Positions 33,019-41,424 of a stretch of 64,000 nt of DNA are shown here, in pieces (within the stretch, counting starts at the first letter, position 1; every line of letters begins with the position of its first letter). Location: assembly GCA_910584825.1 (NCBI GenBank), contig CAJUCI010000001.1, forward strand, positions 186,000 to 249,999, read 5' to 3'. A model generated the notes under the pieces. That model was not told where the DNA came from, ran no database searches, and worked only from the letters and a program-made list of their open reading frames with translations. Source of the DNA: an uncultured Duncaniella sp. (lineage in GTDB: Bacteria > Bacteroidota > Bacteroidia > Bacteroidales > Muribaculaceae). The position numbers and the translations under genes are program-made.

Positions 33019-36000
33019 ATGGATTCAAAGAAGAAAAATTTGTTTCCGCTGTCGGGTGTATTTTCGACGATGCTCAGGCTGTCAGTAGCGATGGCCGTGC
33101 TGACTCCGTGCATATCGGCTGACGCCTATGCCCAGACCCGCTCGACAAGCAAGAATGTCGCCAAGTCCTATCACTACAGCGGCACAGTCATCGACGAAGA
33201 GAACGAGCCCCTGCCCGGAGCCACAGTGCTCATCAAGGGCTCAAACGGCCAGGGCACAGCCACCGACGCCGACGGCCGCTTCACCCTCTCGGTCAGCGAC
33301 CCCAACTGCGTCCTCATGGTCTCCTACGTAGGCATGAAGTCTATGGAAGTCAAGGCCACCGCAGGCAAACCCATCGACATCCGTCTCGAGAGCAGCGACA
33401 ACCGCCTCAACGAGATTGTAGTCACCGGCTACCAGACCCTCTCCAAGGAGCGCGCCACAGGCTCGTTTGACATCATCGACAAGAAACAGCTCCAGAAAGC
33501 CACAGGCAACATCGCATCGCGCCTCATGGGCGCAGCCGCCGGCCTCGCAAGCACACAGGACCTCTACGGCAACCCCACATTCGAGATTCGAGGCACATCC
33601 AGCTTCTCGGTCAACAGTGCCCCCCTCCTCGTAGTTGACGGCTTCGCCATCGAGGGCGGATTCGAGTCCATCAACCCCAACGACGTCGAGAGCGTAACCG
33701 TCCTCAAGGACGCCGCCGCAGCCAGCATCTGGGGTGCCAAGTCAGCCAACGGTGTAATCGTCATCACCACCAAGAGCGGCGCAGGCTCAGGCAACAAGAA
33801 CACCGTCGTCAACGTCGACTACTCCGGCTTCTACAAAATCTCACCCAAGATGAACCTCGACTACGCCCTCTCGCGCGTATCCTCCGACGACCTCATCAAC
33901 TACGAGATTGACACCTTCGACAAGTGGGGCGCATCCATGTGGTGGCCCGAAGAGTCGTCAGCCTACAGCGGAGGCAGCAACGTCTACAACCTCCTCAACG
34001 ACTACCGCCTCGGCCACATCACACAGCAGCAGATGAACGAAGGCATCAACCGCTACCGTGGCATCGACAACACCGACCAGATTCGCAAGCACGTGCTCCA
34101 GAACCCCATGGTGCTCCAGCAGAACATTGGTGTAAACATCCAGACCGAACGCTCCAACACCTCGCTCTCCGTGCTCTATCAGAACAACCACGACCACTGG
34201 AAGGGCGACTCCGACAACAAATACATGGTGTCGGTCAACAACCGCACGAGCGTCTACAAATGGCTCGACTTCATCTTCAACGGCAACTTTGACTACACCG
34301 ACCAGAAGCTCAACGGCCTCGGCGGCCTCCCAGGCCTCCCATCGTTCGAGAACCTCGTTGACGCCAACGGCAACCCCATCCCCTACTACAATTATAACGA
34401 GTGGTACATCAACAACGAGGTGCCCACCGAAAACTTCCCCTATCAGGACTGGTCATGGAACCCCATCTCTGACCGCCAAAACCAGAACAAGACCGCGACC
34501 AAGCTCAACGCCCGCGCCCAGATAGGTCTCAGCTTCAAGATATGGCAGGGACTCACCTTCGACTCCAAGGTGCAGTACGAGCTTATCGACAACCACTTCG
34601 ACTCCTACTACATGGAGGGCTCCTCCACCGTGCGTGACTTCGTGAACACCACCTCCACCTGGGACCGCGAGACCGACAAAGTCACCGTCAACGTCCCCAA
34701 GGGCGGCTTCCTCGACCGCAACCGTCAGAAGTACAGCGTGCTCACCGTGCGTAACCAGGTCAACTTCAACCACACCTTCGCCGACAAGCACACCGTAGCA
34801 TTCGTCGGAGGCGTCGAGACCACCGACCGTCACCTCCAGACCTACGGCTTCCCCCGCGTCTACGGCTACAATGACGAGACCCTCACCGTCGGCACACTCC
34901 CCGGCAAAGGCACAGTCACCGGTTGGGACGGCTATAATGTCAACCTCTACAGCTCAAGCTACGGAGGCGTCAGCACATTCTCTGACAAGACCGACCGCTA
35001 CTTCTCGGCATTCGGCAACGCATCCTACACCTTCGACAACAAGTACACCGTCTCCGGCAGCTACCGCACCGACGCCTCCAACCTCATCACCGACGACCCC
35101 GCCTACCGCTACGCACCCTTCTGGTCGGTCGGCGCAGGATGGCAGATAGGCAAGGAGAAATGGCTCCGCGAGCTTACATGGCTTGACCGACTCAACGTAC
35201 GCCTCACCTACGGCTACAACGGTAACGTCGACAAGTCCACCACCTTCAAGCCCCTCCTCACCACCTCCGCATCCCCCAACGTCATCACCGGCGAGTACAC
35301 CGGCTCAATCGCCAGCTACGGCAACCCCACCCTCCGCTGGGAGAAGACCGGCACATGGGACTTCGGCGTCGACTTCTCACTCTTCGGCTCCAAGCTCTAC
35401 GGTAAGATTGACCTCTACAACAAGCTCTCCGAGGACCTCATCGCAGCCCGCGAAATCTCAGCCGTCAACGGCACCACATCCATGAAGCTCAACAACGGTA
35501 AGATTCAGAACCGCGGCTTCGAGGTCGAGCTTGGCTCATCGCTCAACATCACCCCCGACATCGCTTGGACCGGCACACTCCGCTTCGCCTACAACCAGAA
35601 CAAGGTTAAGTCGCTCAAGGTGGCCCAGCACTACGGCTACCAGCTCGTCGACGGCGGCAGCGGCGCATGGGTCGAGGGCGAGGACATGAACACCCTCTGG
35701 TGCTACGAATACGGCGGCATCATGAACGAAGGCTCCGAGTCGTCACCCCACTGGGTGCCCACCGTCCTCTATGAGAACCGCGAGCAGGTAGGCTTCAACT
35801 CCTATCTCTACGGCGACGGCACCACCTACTGTCTCAACATGGGCACACGCGTAGCCCCCTGGAACATCTCGTTCGGCTCCACATTCCGCATCTACGACTT
35901 CGACTTCTCGTTCCTCCTCACCGGCAAGTTCGGCCACAAGTTCATGCGCGAGAGCTTCAACTACCCCGCCCCCACAGGCTCACGCTTCAACCTCAACAGC

Positions 36001-36336
36001 AAGTATTACGAGATTCTCGGCTGCGACCCCAACGTGTTCTGCCCCCAGCCCATGCAGGACGTCGAGGCCCGCTACTACTTCTGGGACCGCTTCTACCCCT
36101 ACTTCTCCTACCTCGCAACCGATGCATCACACATCCGCATGCAGGAAATCAGCCTCAGCTACAACCTCCCCCGCCGCATCACATCCAAGCTCGGCATGAA
36201 GGGCGCACAGGTCACCGTCCAGACCAACAACCCCTTCAACATCTACTTCAACGGATGGAACGAGGACCCCGAGTACGCCAAGGGCAGCCCCAAGCTCCAG
36301 GCATCCTACACCTTCGGTCTTAAACTGCATTTCTAA
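33019..36336 (+). CDS. SusC/RagA-family TonB-dependent outer-membrane transporter
   Basis: A 1105-residue outer-membrane transporter that imports glycans or peptides delivered by its SusD partner. In order: signal region (LRLSVAMAVLTPCISADAYAQ), a CarboxypepD_reg-like domain (SGTVIDEENEPLPGATVLI), a TonB box-like NEIVVTGYQTLSK (about 131-143), the plug with FEIRGTSSFSVNSAPLLVVD and the SusC signature ESVTVLKDAAAASIWGAKSA, then a 22-strand barrel ending in the aromatic YTFGLKLHF. The ATG at 33019 is used; the frame also allows a TTG two codons earlier. No ECF sigma/anti-sigma pair sits next to it. Substrate unknown. Confidence 0.95.
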   Translation: MDSKKKNLFPLSGVFSTMLRLSVAMAVLTPCISADAYAQTRSTSKNVAKSYHYSGTVIDEENEPLPGATVLIKGSNGQGTATDADGRFTLSVSDPNCVLMVSYVGMKSMEVKATAGKPIDIRLESSDNRLNEIVVTGYQTLSKERATGSFDIIDKKQLQKATGNIASRLMGAAAGLASTQDLYGNPTFEIRGTSSFSVNSAPLLVVDGFAIEGGFESINPNDVESVTVLKDAAAASIWGAKSANGVIVITTKSGAGSGNKNTVVNVDYSGFYKISPKMNLDYALSRVSSDDLINYEIDTFDKWGASMWWPEESSAYSGGSNVYNLLNDYRLGHITQQQMNEGINRYRGIDNTDQIRKHVLQNPMVLQQNIGVNIQTERSNTSLSVLYQNNHDHWKGDSDNKYMVSVNNRTSVYKWLDFIFNGNFDYTDQKLNGLGGLPGLPSFENLVDANGNPIPYYNYNEWYINNEVPTENFPYQDWSWNPISDRQNQNKTATKLNARAQIGLSFKIWQGLTFDSKVQYELIDNHFDSYYMEGSSTVRDFVNTTSTWDRETDKVTVNVPKGGFLDRNRQKYSVLTVRNQVNFNHTFADKHTVAFVGGVETTDRHLQTYGFPRVYGYNDETLTVGTLPGKGTVTGWDGYNVNLYSSSYGGVSTFSDKTDRYFSAFGNASYTFDNKYTVSGSYRTDASNLITDDPAYRYAPFWSVGAGWQIGKEKWLRELTWLDRLNVRLTYGYNGNVDKSTTFKPLLTTSASPNVITGEYTGSIASYGNPTLRWEKTGTWDFGVDFSLFGSKLYGKIDLYNKLSEDLIAAREISAVNGTTSMKLNNGKIQNRGFEVELGSSLNITPDIAWTGTLRFAYNQNKVKSLKVAQHYGYQLVDGGSGAWVEGEDMNTLWCYEYGGIMNEGSESSPHWVPTVLYENREQVGFNSYLYGDGTTYCLNMGTRVAPWNISFGSTFRIYDFDFSFLLTGKFGHKFMRESFNYPAPTGSRFNLNSKYYEILGCDPNVFCPQPMQDVEARYYFWDRFYPYFSYLATDASHIRMQEISLSYNLPRRITSKLGMKGAQVTVQTNNPFNIYFNGWNEDPEYAKGSPKLQASYTFGLKLHF

Positions 36337-36354
36337 TCCTTACAGCTTATCAAG

Positions 36355-37914
36355 ATGAAAAAACATATTATCCTTTCGCTCGGACTCGCCGTCATGCTCC
36401 CCGCGCTGACAGGCTGTGACGACTATCTCGACAAGGACCCCTCCAAGAGCTCAAGCAAGACCATCACCGAGGCCTCGCAGCTCGACGCCCTCCTTGCAAG
36501 CTACTCGTCGCTCTACTCCGAATACAACTACTCATTCATCGCCGGCGACGACTACGGCCTGACCCCCCACATCGAGGCCAACCGTGACGGCTCCACATCC
36601 ATCGACGACCTCAACGTTTTCACATGGTCACCCACCGAGAGCCGCACAGGCCGTCTCCTCTGGGACGGTGAGTTCGCCAAAATCTTCCGCGTCAACCTCG
36701 TGCTCAACAACATTGACAACGTCAACGGAGGCGAAGCCGAGAAGGCCAACCTCAAGGCCGAGGCCCACTTCGTGCGCGCCTACTCACTCTTCCAGCTCGC
36801 CGTATGCCACTGCCTCTACCCCTCAGCCGAAAACGCCGGCGACCTCGGACTCCCCCTCAAGGCCACAACCAGCTTTGAGGAGTCGGTAGCCCGCGCATCA
36901 CTCGGCGAGACCTTCGGCTTCATCGAGGCCGACATCCTGGAAGCCCTCAAGATAAGCAAGCGTTTTGTCAACGGTGCCGGCACATCCCAGAGCTGGCGCG
37001 GCACCACAGCCAGCGTCCGCGCCTTTGCCGCACGCTACTACCTCTACATGGGCGACCTCGACAAAGCCAAGCAGTACGCCGACGAGGTGCTCGCCGAATA
37101 CAGCGAACTCAAGGACTTCAACGACCCCGCCGAGATGTCCTACTTCCCCGTCAACGAGACCTACACCATCAACTCAGGCACCGACCGCGAGGAGCAGATT
37201 GTATGCCGTTTCCCCTACACCAAGGTCCAGTTCTACGGCACCAGCGGCTTCCCCGAACTCCTCGGCTGGAAGGAACTCCTCTACGCCCGCACCATGTACT
37301 ACGCCTCATGGTGGTTCATCCCCAGCCAGGCACTGCTTGACACCTACGCAACCGACGTCAAGGACGGCAACCCCGACAACGACCTCCGTTACCGCTACTT
37401 CGTAGTCGAAGACTTCGGCCTCCGCTACAGCAAGCGCACCGACGAAGGCCGCGCACCCGGCTTCTGCCAGTTCTACTTTGACAACATCATCTCCGGCCCC
37501 ACCGTAGCCGAAATGATGCTCATCAAGGCCGAAGTCGAGGCACGCAAGGGCACACCCGCCAACGCCATCGCACTCCTCAACACCCTCCGCAAGGCACGCA
37601 TCGCCACCGAGGCCTACACCGACCTCCCCACAGGCAGCAAGGAAGAGACCGTCAAGCGAGTGCTCGAAGAGCGTCGCCGCGAGATGCCCCTCACCATGCG
37701 CTGGTATGACATCAAGCGTTACGCCTACAACGACGACCCCACCGACGACGTGACCATCAACCGTCCGTTCTACAAGTTCACAAGCTCCGCCGTGCTCCTC
37801 AACGACGGCATCGTCAACTACACCCTCGAGCCTAAGAGCCGCCACTACGCAATGCCCATCCCCGAGGTAGACATCCTCCGCGCCGACGGCCAGCTCGTCC
37901 AGAACACATACTAA
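36355..37914 (+). CDS. SusD/RagB-family nutrient-binding lipoprotein
   Basis: A 519-residue surface lipoprotein that caps the SusC barrel. The lipobox is LPALTGC (Cys21), followed by the family's CDDYLDKDPSKSSSK. TPR-like helices are seen around LKAEAHFVRAYSLFQLAVCH (about 138-157), and the typical C-terminal features include VLEERRREMPLTMRWYDIKR (about 435-455) and the terminal YTLEPKSRHYAMPIPEVDI. It begins 18 bases after susC, forming the classic pair. A family A hairpin terminates the unit before the next gene. Confidence 0.95.
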   Translation: MKKHIILSLGLAVMLPALTGCDDYLDKDPSKSSSKTITEASQLDALLASYSSLYSEYNYSFIAGDDYGLTPHIEANRDGSTSIDDLNVFTWSPTESRTGRLLWDGEFAKIFRVNLVLNNIDNVNGGEAEKANLKAEAHFVRAYSLFQLAVCHCLYPSAENAGDLGLPLKATTSFEESVARASLGETFGFIEADILEALKISKRFVNGAGTSQSWRGTTASVRAFAARYYLYMGDLDKAKQYADEVLAEYSELKDFNDPAEMSYFPVNETYTINSGTDREEQIVCRFPYTKVQFYGTSGFPELLGWKELLYARTMYYASWWFIPSQALLDTYATDVKDGNPDNDLRYRYFVVEDFGLRYSKRTDEGRAPGFCQFYFDNIISGPTVAEMMLIKAEVEARKGTPANAIALLNTLRKARIATEAYTDLPTGSKEETVKRVLEERRREMPLTMRWYDIKRYAYNDDPTDDVTINRPFYKFTSSAVLLNDGIVNYTLEPKSRHYAMPIPEVDILRADGQLVQNTY

Positions 37915-37970
37915 TCTTATAGTCTATAAAGTAAAAAAGTTTAGAAAGTTAACTCTGAACTATAGTCTAT

Positions 37971-38090
37971 AAAGTAAAAAAGTTTAAAGAGTTAAGATAA
38001 TAGATATTAGGAATTGTGCTCCCGTGCTCCCGTCTAAAAAACTTATGCACCAATCTATTATCTTAACTCTTTAAACTTTTTACTCCTTTA
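37971..38090 (+). terminator. Family A hairpin after susD
   Basis: AAAGAGTTAAGATAATAG (37986-38003) faces CTATTATCTTAACTCTTT (38055-38072) perfectly across a 51-base loop. Outer words (AAAAAGTTT / AAACTTTTT) extend the stem. The loop carries GTGCTCCCGTGCTCCCGT, related to the module at 3590-3636. Confidence 0.7.
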
Positions 38091-38103
38091 ACTCCAAGGA
38101 ATC

Positions 38104-40014
38104 ATGAAAAGAGTATTATCAATCATCACCGTGCTGTGCATCGCACTATCGATTACAGCTGCAAAGAAACAGCCCCTCAGTGTGCTCTACGTCGGCGGCA
38201 TGACCGACATGTACCAGCCCGCACCTGAAGAGAAAGACGCCGCCGTCAAAGCCCGTTGCGACGCATTCAAAGCCATGCTCGACAACTACTTCACAACCGT
38301 GACCGTAGTCCTCGGCACCGACTACACCCCCGACATGTCCAAAGGCTACGACGTCACCATCCTCGACGGCCGTCCCAAACCCCTCACCCCCCGCATAGTC
38401 GAGAAAGACGCCGTCGGCAACATCACACGCTACGAGCGTGAATCCTACCTCCCCGCCGACTTCGACTGCGCCACAATCACCATCGGCCAGGTAGGCGAAC
38501 ACGTAGGCCGCGCCATCGGCTCCAAAAACGACTGGTACTGCCTCTGCCTCGACGCCCACGCCCACAGCTGGGTCAAAGACCACCCCATCTTCCGCGGCCC
38601 CTTCAAAGTCAAGCTACAGGTAGCCGACCGTCCCACCCCCTCCGACGCCTACCACTACAAATACTACTATGACGGCGAAATGCCCGACCAACTCCCCATG
38701 TGGCGCGTACAGACCAAAGGCTACGAGACCGACCCCGGCTTCTCCATCGGCATGGTGGCACGTCCCTGGGGCTACACCGACTCCCCCGACGCCGAATACA
38801 TCTCAAGCGGCGTCTGCGCCAAGACCCTCGACGCCGTAGCCATCGGCCGCCACGGCAACTTCCTCCACTGGGGCTTCTCAGCATCACCCCTCTATATGAC
38901 CGACCAGGCCAAGGACGTCTTCGCCAACGCCATCGTCTACATCTCACAGTTCAAAGGCCGCCCCATGCAGGCACGCAAATTCAACGACCGCATCGCCACA
39001 CGCGAATACCTCAAAGAGATAGCCTACCTCGTCACCCGCGCCAGCTATGACGAGCGCATGGCATCCGACCTCGAATGGCATCAGAAGAGCGTCGAATCCT
39101 ACAAGGCAGCCATCGCCAAGAAAGAGGCCGGACAGGAACTCACCGAGGCAGAAAAAGAGACACTCCGCTACGGCGACCCCGGCGAATTCAAGGCCCGCAC
39201 CTACGAAGACTACGTAAAGCGTTACGCCAAGGAATTCTTCCCCATGTTCGGCACCGACGAAAAAGCATATGCCCAGTACTTCAAGGACAACTATGACTAC
39301 TTCTACTCCGAAGGCTTCTACAACATCTTCCTCGACGAAGACGTAAAGGCATGGGGCATCCCCAACTACAAGCATCAGCTCCTCGACAAAGCCATCACCT
39401 CACTTGAGAACGGCACCGACGTCGACCGTGCCAACCGCATCCTCGCCCGCTACACCATGGCCGACTTCAGCACCCCCGCAGAGTGGCGCAAATGGTATGA
39501 CACCTACAAAGACAAGATGTACTTCACCGAGTCAGGCGGCTGGAAATTCCTCATCGACGGCGACGCCACAATCCCCGGCAACGACTACTTCAAATACCGT
39601 CAGCGCATAGCCGAAAAGACCACAGCCAACACCGGCACCGAGACAAGCGACGCCACCCCCGTAGTCACATCCGTAAAAATCATCGACCCCAACACCGAAA
39701 AACCCCGACTCTCCGTCAAGTTCAAGATACACCCCGGCTACCACATCTACGCCAACGTAGCCGGCGACGACCCCTACATACCCACAGCAGTCAATCTCGA
39801 GCTTCCTGACGGCCTCACAGCCGGCGAATGGACAATTACCCGTCCCGGCCGGTTTGGCGACACAGGCACCACCATACACGAAGACGAAGCCGAATACACC
39901 TGCCCCCTCCTCGGCCACGGCAAAGGCACCATCCGCTGCAACGTCTCCTACCAAGTCTGCGACGCCCACATCTGCATGCCCCCCGCCAAAAACCAACTCA
40001 CCATCTCCATCTAA
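38104..40014 (+). CDS. Secreted protein: ThuA-like N-terminus, helical middle, DsbD-alpha-like C-terminus
   Basis: A 636-residue exported protein (signal peptide VLSIITVLCIALSITAA). Residues about 20-280 resemble a ThuA/glutamine-amidotransferase-like fold: LSVLYVGGMTDMYQ, YDVTILDGRPKP and the closing AIGRHGNFLHWGFSASPLYM. Residues about 290-510 are helical and charged. The last roughly 110 residues match the N-terminal domain of DsbD (HPGYHIYANVAGDDPYIPTA, then CNVSYQVCDAHICMPPAKN), including the Cys pair (CDAHIC). No transmembrane or thioredoxin part of DsbD follows. It belongs to the susCD locus by position, though a family A hairpin separates it. Function unknown; a thiol-linked role at the cell surface or periplasm is inferred. 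Confidence 0.72.
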   Translation: MKRVLSIITVLCIALSITAAKKQPLSVLYVGGMTDMYQPAPEEKDAAVKARCDAFKAMLDNYFTTVTVVLGTDYTPDMSKGYDVTILDGRPKPLTPRIVEKDAVGNITRYERESYLPADFDCATITIGQVGEHVGRAIGSKNDWYCLCLDAHAHSWVKDHPIFRGPFKVKLQVADRPTPSDAYHYKYYYDGEMPDQLPMWRVQTKGYETDPGFSIGMVARPWGYTDSPDAEYISSGVCAKTLDAVAIGRHGNFLHWGFSASPLYMTDQAKDVFANAIVYISQFKGRPMQARKFNDRIATREYLKEIAYLVTRASYDERMASDLEWHQKSVESYKAAIAKKEAGQELTEAEKETLRYGDPGEFKARTYEDYVKRYAKEFFPMFGTDEKAYAQYFKDNYDYFYSEGFYNIFLDEDVKAWGIPNYKHQLLDKAITSLENGTDVDRANRILARYTMADFSTPAEWRKWYDTYKDKMYFTESGGWKFLIDGDATIPGNDYFKYRQRIAEKTTANTGTETSDATPVVTSVKIIDPNTEKPRLSVKFKIHPGYHIYANVAGDDPYIPTAVNLELPDGLTAGEWTITRPGRFGDTGTTIHEDEAEYTCPLLGHGKGTIRCNVSYQVCDAHICMPPAKNQLTISI

Positions 40015-40066
40015 ATAAGACGAAGACATTCCCCCAAAAAGAAGGAAACAATCCCAAAAAGAAGGA

Positions 40067-40170
40067 GGGTGTTGCAGAACTTCCAAAAACCGCCGAATTT
40101 AACATTTGCTAACGCGACTGGAGCCTTGTATGGCATATTCAATTTTGAAAAATTGAGTTCTGCAACACCC
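40067..40170 (-). mobile_element. 104-bp MITE, copy 2 (inverted)
   Basis: Same element as 2532-2635 in opposite orientation, with terminal repeats GGGTGTTGCAGAAC / GTTCTGCAACACCC and only 4 differences over 104 positions. It lies 52 bases after the stop of the 636-residue gene. Overlapping open frames on both strands here are products of the repeat, not genes. Confidence 0.85.
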
Positions 40171-40261
40171 TCCTTTTTTTGTCCCCGCTCGTCAGCTTCA
40201 ACTGGTTTAGCCGCCAAAATCCCACGCCGCCGGCACCCGCCGGCAAAATCCACGCCGCACG

Positions 40262-40291
40262 GTAGGAGCGACGGCTTCAGCCGTCGATATG
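40262..40291 (+). repeat. REP-like palindrome, single unit
   Basis: GTAGGAGC + GACGGCTTCAGCCGTC + GATATG. The loop reads TTCA rather than TTTA, with the pairing kept. Confidence 0.75.
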
Positions 40292-40461
40292 GCACAAACC
40301 AACTAACCTCCAAGGAAGCCAAAAAGGCCTCTTTTTTTATCCCCGCTCGCATCCTCTCCTGCCACTGCCGTTTCCTTTTTTTGTCCCATGCCGCCAGCTT
40401 CAGCTGGCGACACCCGGGCCCCAAAATACCCTCCAGCCGCGAAGCGGCGATACAATCGTAG

Positions 40462-40527
40462 CCCCACCACGAGCGACGACGGAGGATAGCCCGCAGGGCG
40501 AAATCCTCCGTCTCGCGAGGCGTGGGG
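40462..40527. repeat. GC-rich imperfect hairpin element
   Basis: CCCCACCACGAGCGACGACG and GAGGATAGCCC face the roughly complementary GGGCGAAATCCTCCGTCTCG and GTGGGG. Small palindromes GCCAGCTTCAGCTGGC (about 40391) and GCCGCGAAGCGGC (about 40436) precede it. This looks like another REP-type family, here in one copy. It fills part of the 643-bp gap between the 636-residue gene and the holin-like gene; no gene is supported there. Confidence 0.55.
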
Positions 40528-40563
40528 TCATCAGCCGTCCCCGCAAAAGGGCGTCGAAGACGT

Positions 40564-40659
40564 CCCACAAATACCCCTGAAAATCCACCCACAAATATCC
40601 CCAAAATACACCCGCAAATACCCCCCAAAAACCGCCCACAAATTTCCCCAAACACTCTC
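40564..40659. repeat. Four tandem 24-bp units
   Basis: Four degenerate units begin CCCACAAATA, CCCACAAATA, CCCGCAAATA and CCCACAAATT, each about 24 bp. They abut the stop codon of the holin-like gene. Confidence 0.7.
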
Positions 40660-41299
40660 ACCCCCTCCTCTTGAGAATCCCCATCAGCACACGCAACGCA
40701 TTAAAAAAATCCGTCCGATGGGGCGAATTCTCCGCAATGCTCCTCGCCTCAATCAGCGCGAGCGACAAAGCCCCGACAGTCGAAAGATAAGGAAACGGCG
40801 GCACAGACTCCCGCCCCATATCGGCAAGGGTAATGACAGCCATAATAATCATACCATCCACCACCGAAAGGCAGAACAGCGCGAGAAAATACGACGACAA
40901 CTTAGCCACCGACCTTCTCAGACCGCGCGAACTGCACACACGCCCCTCCCGCCGAGCCCGCCTCAAACCGCTGACCAGGTCAGCAAGCACAGCTAACACG
41001 ACGCCCGCATACTCAATCGCAAGAAGCCCGAATATCGACCCCAACAAATGGCTTGCCACAAAACAAAGGCCACTCCCCACAACGCACGAAACCTGCGCCA
41101 CAACGCACGCCAACAACCCAGCGCAAGAAATATCCCCCACAACACAAGGCACACCCCCCACGCCACTAAAAACACTTCCAACAGCGCACGGAATCTCCCC
41201 CGCGCCACTAAAAACCCCCCCAACAGCAAAAAGAAAATTCCCCACAGCGCAGGCAATACCCGCAATAACACTCCCCGCATCAAAAATAAAATGTAACAT
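40658..41299 (-). CDS. Phage-holin-like membrane protein with repetitive N-terminus
   Basis: A 213-residue membrane protein. Residues 85-213 resemble the phage holin family seen in Bacteroidales: ADLVSGLRRARREGR, RSVAKLSSYFLALFCL, VDGMIIMAVITLADM, and PFPYLSTVGALSLALIEARS, then a cytoplasmic tail. The first roughly 75 residues are an unusual hydrophobic, Cys- and Gly-rich run with degenerate repeats (FSGAGEIPCAVG, FSGVGGVPCVVG). No other phage gene is next to it. It could be a prophage relic or a domesticated holin; the N-terminal repeat region may be a late addition. Confidence 0.55.
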   Translation of the reverse strand: MLHFIFDAGSVIAGIACAVGNFLFAVGGVFSGAGEIPCAVGSVFSGVGGVPCVVGDISCAGLLACVVAQVSCVVGSGLCFVASHLLGSIFGLLAIEYAGVVLAVLADLVSGLRRARREGRVCSSRGLRRSVAKLSSYFLALFCLSVVDGMIIMAVITLADMGRESVPPFPYLSTVGALSLALIEARSIAENSPHRTDFFNALRVLMGILKRRG

Positions 41300-41424
41300 A
41301 ACTAAGCAGACAATTATAGATTAAACGAAAAAATAACGTCCTGCAAAGTTACACCCCCGCACCCCCGCAAAAGGTGCGATAATATCGCCCACTCCCCTCC
41401 TTTTTTTCTCGCCAAACTAATTCG

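Noticed and set aside
40011..40661. 216-codon minus-strand open frame
   Set aside because: It is made of the MITE, REP-like palindromes, a GC-rich hairpin and a 24-bp tandem array; no coherent protein features.
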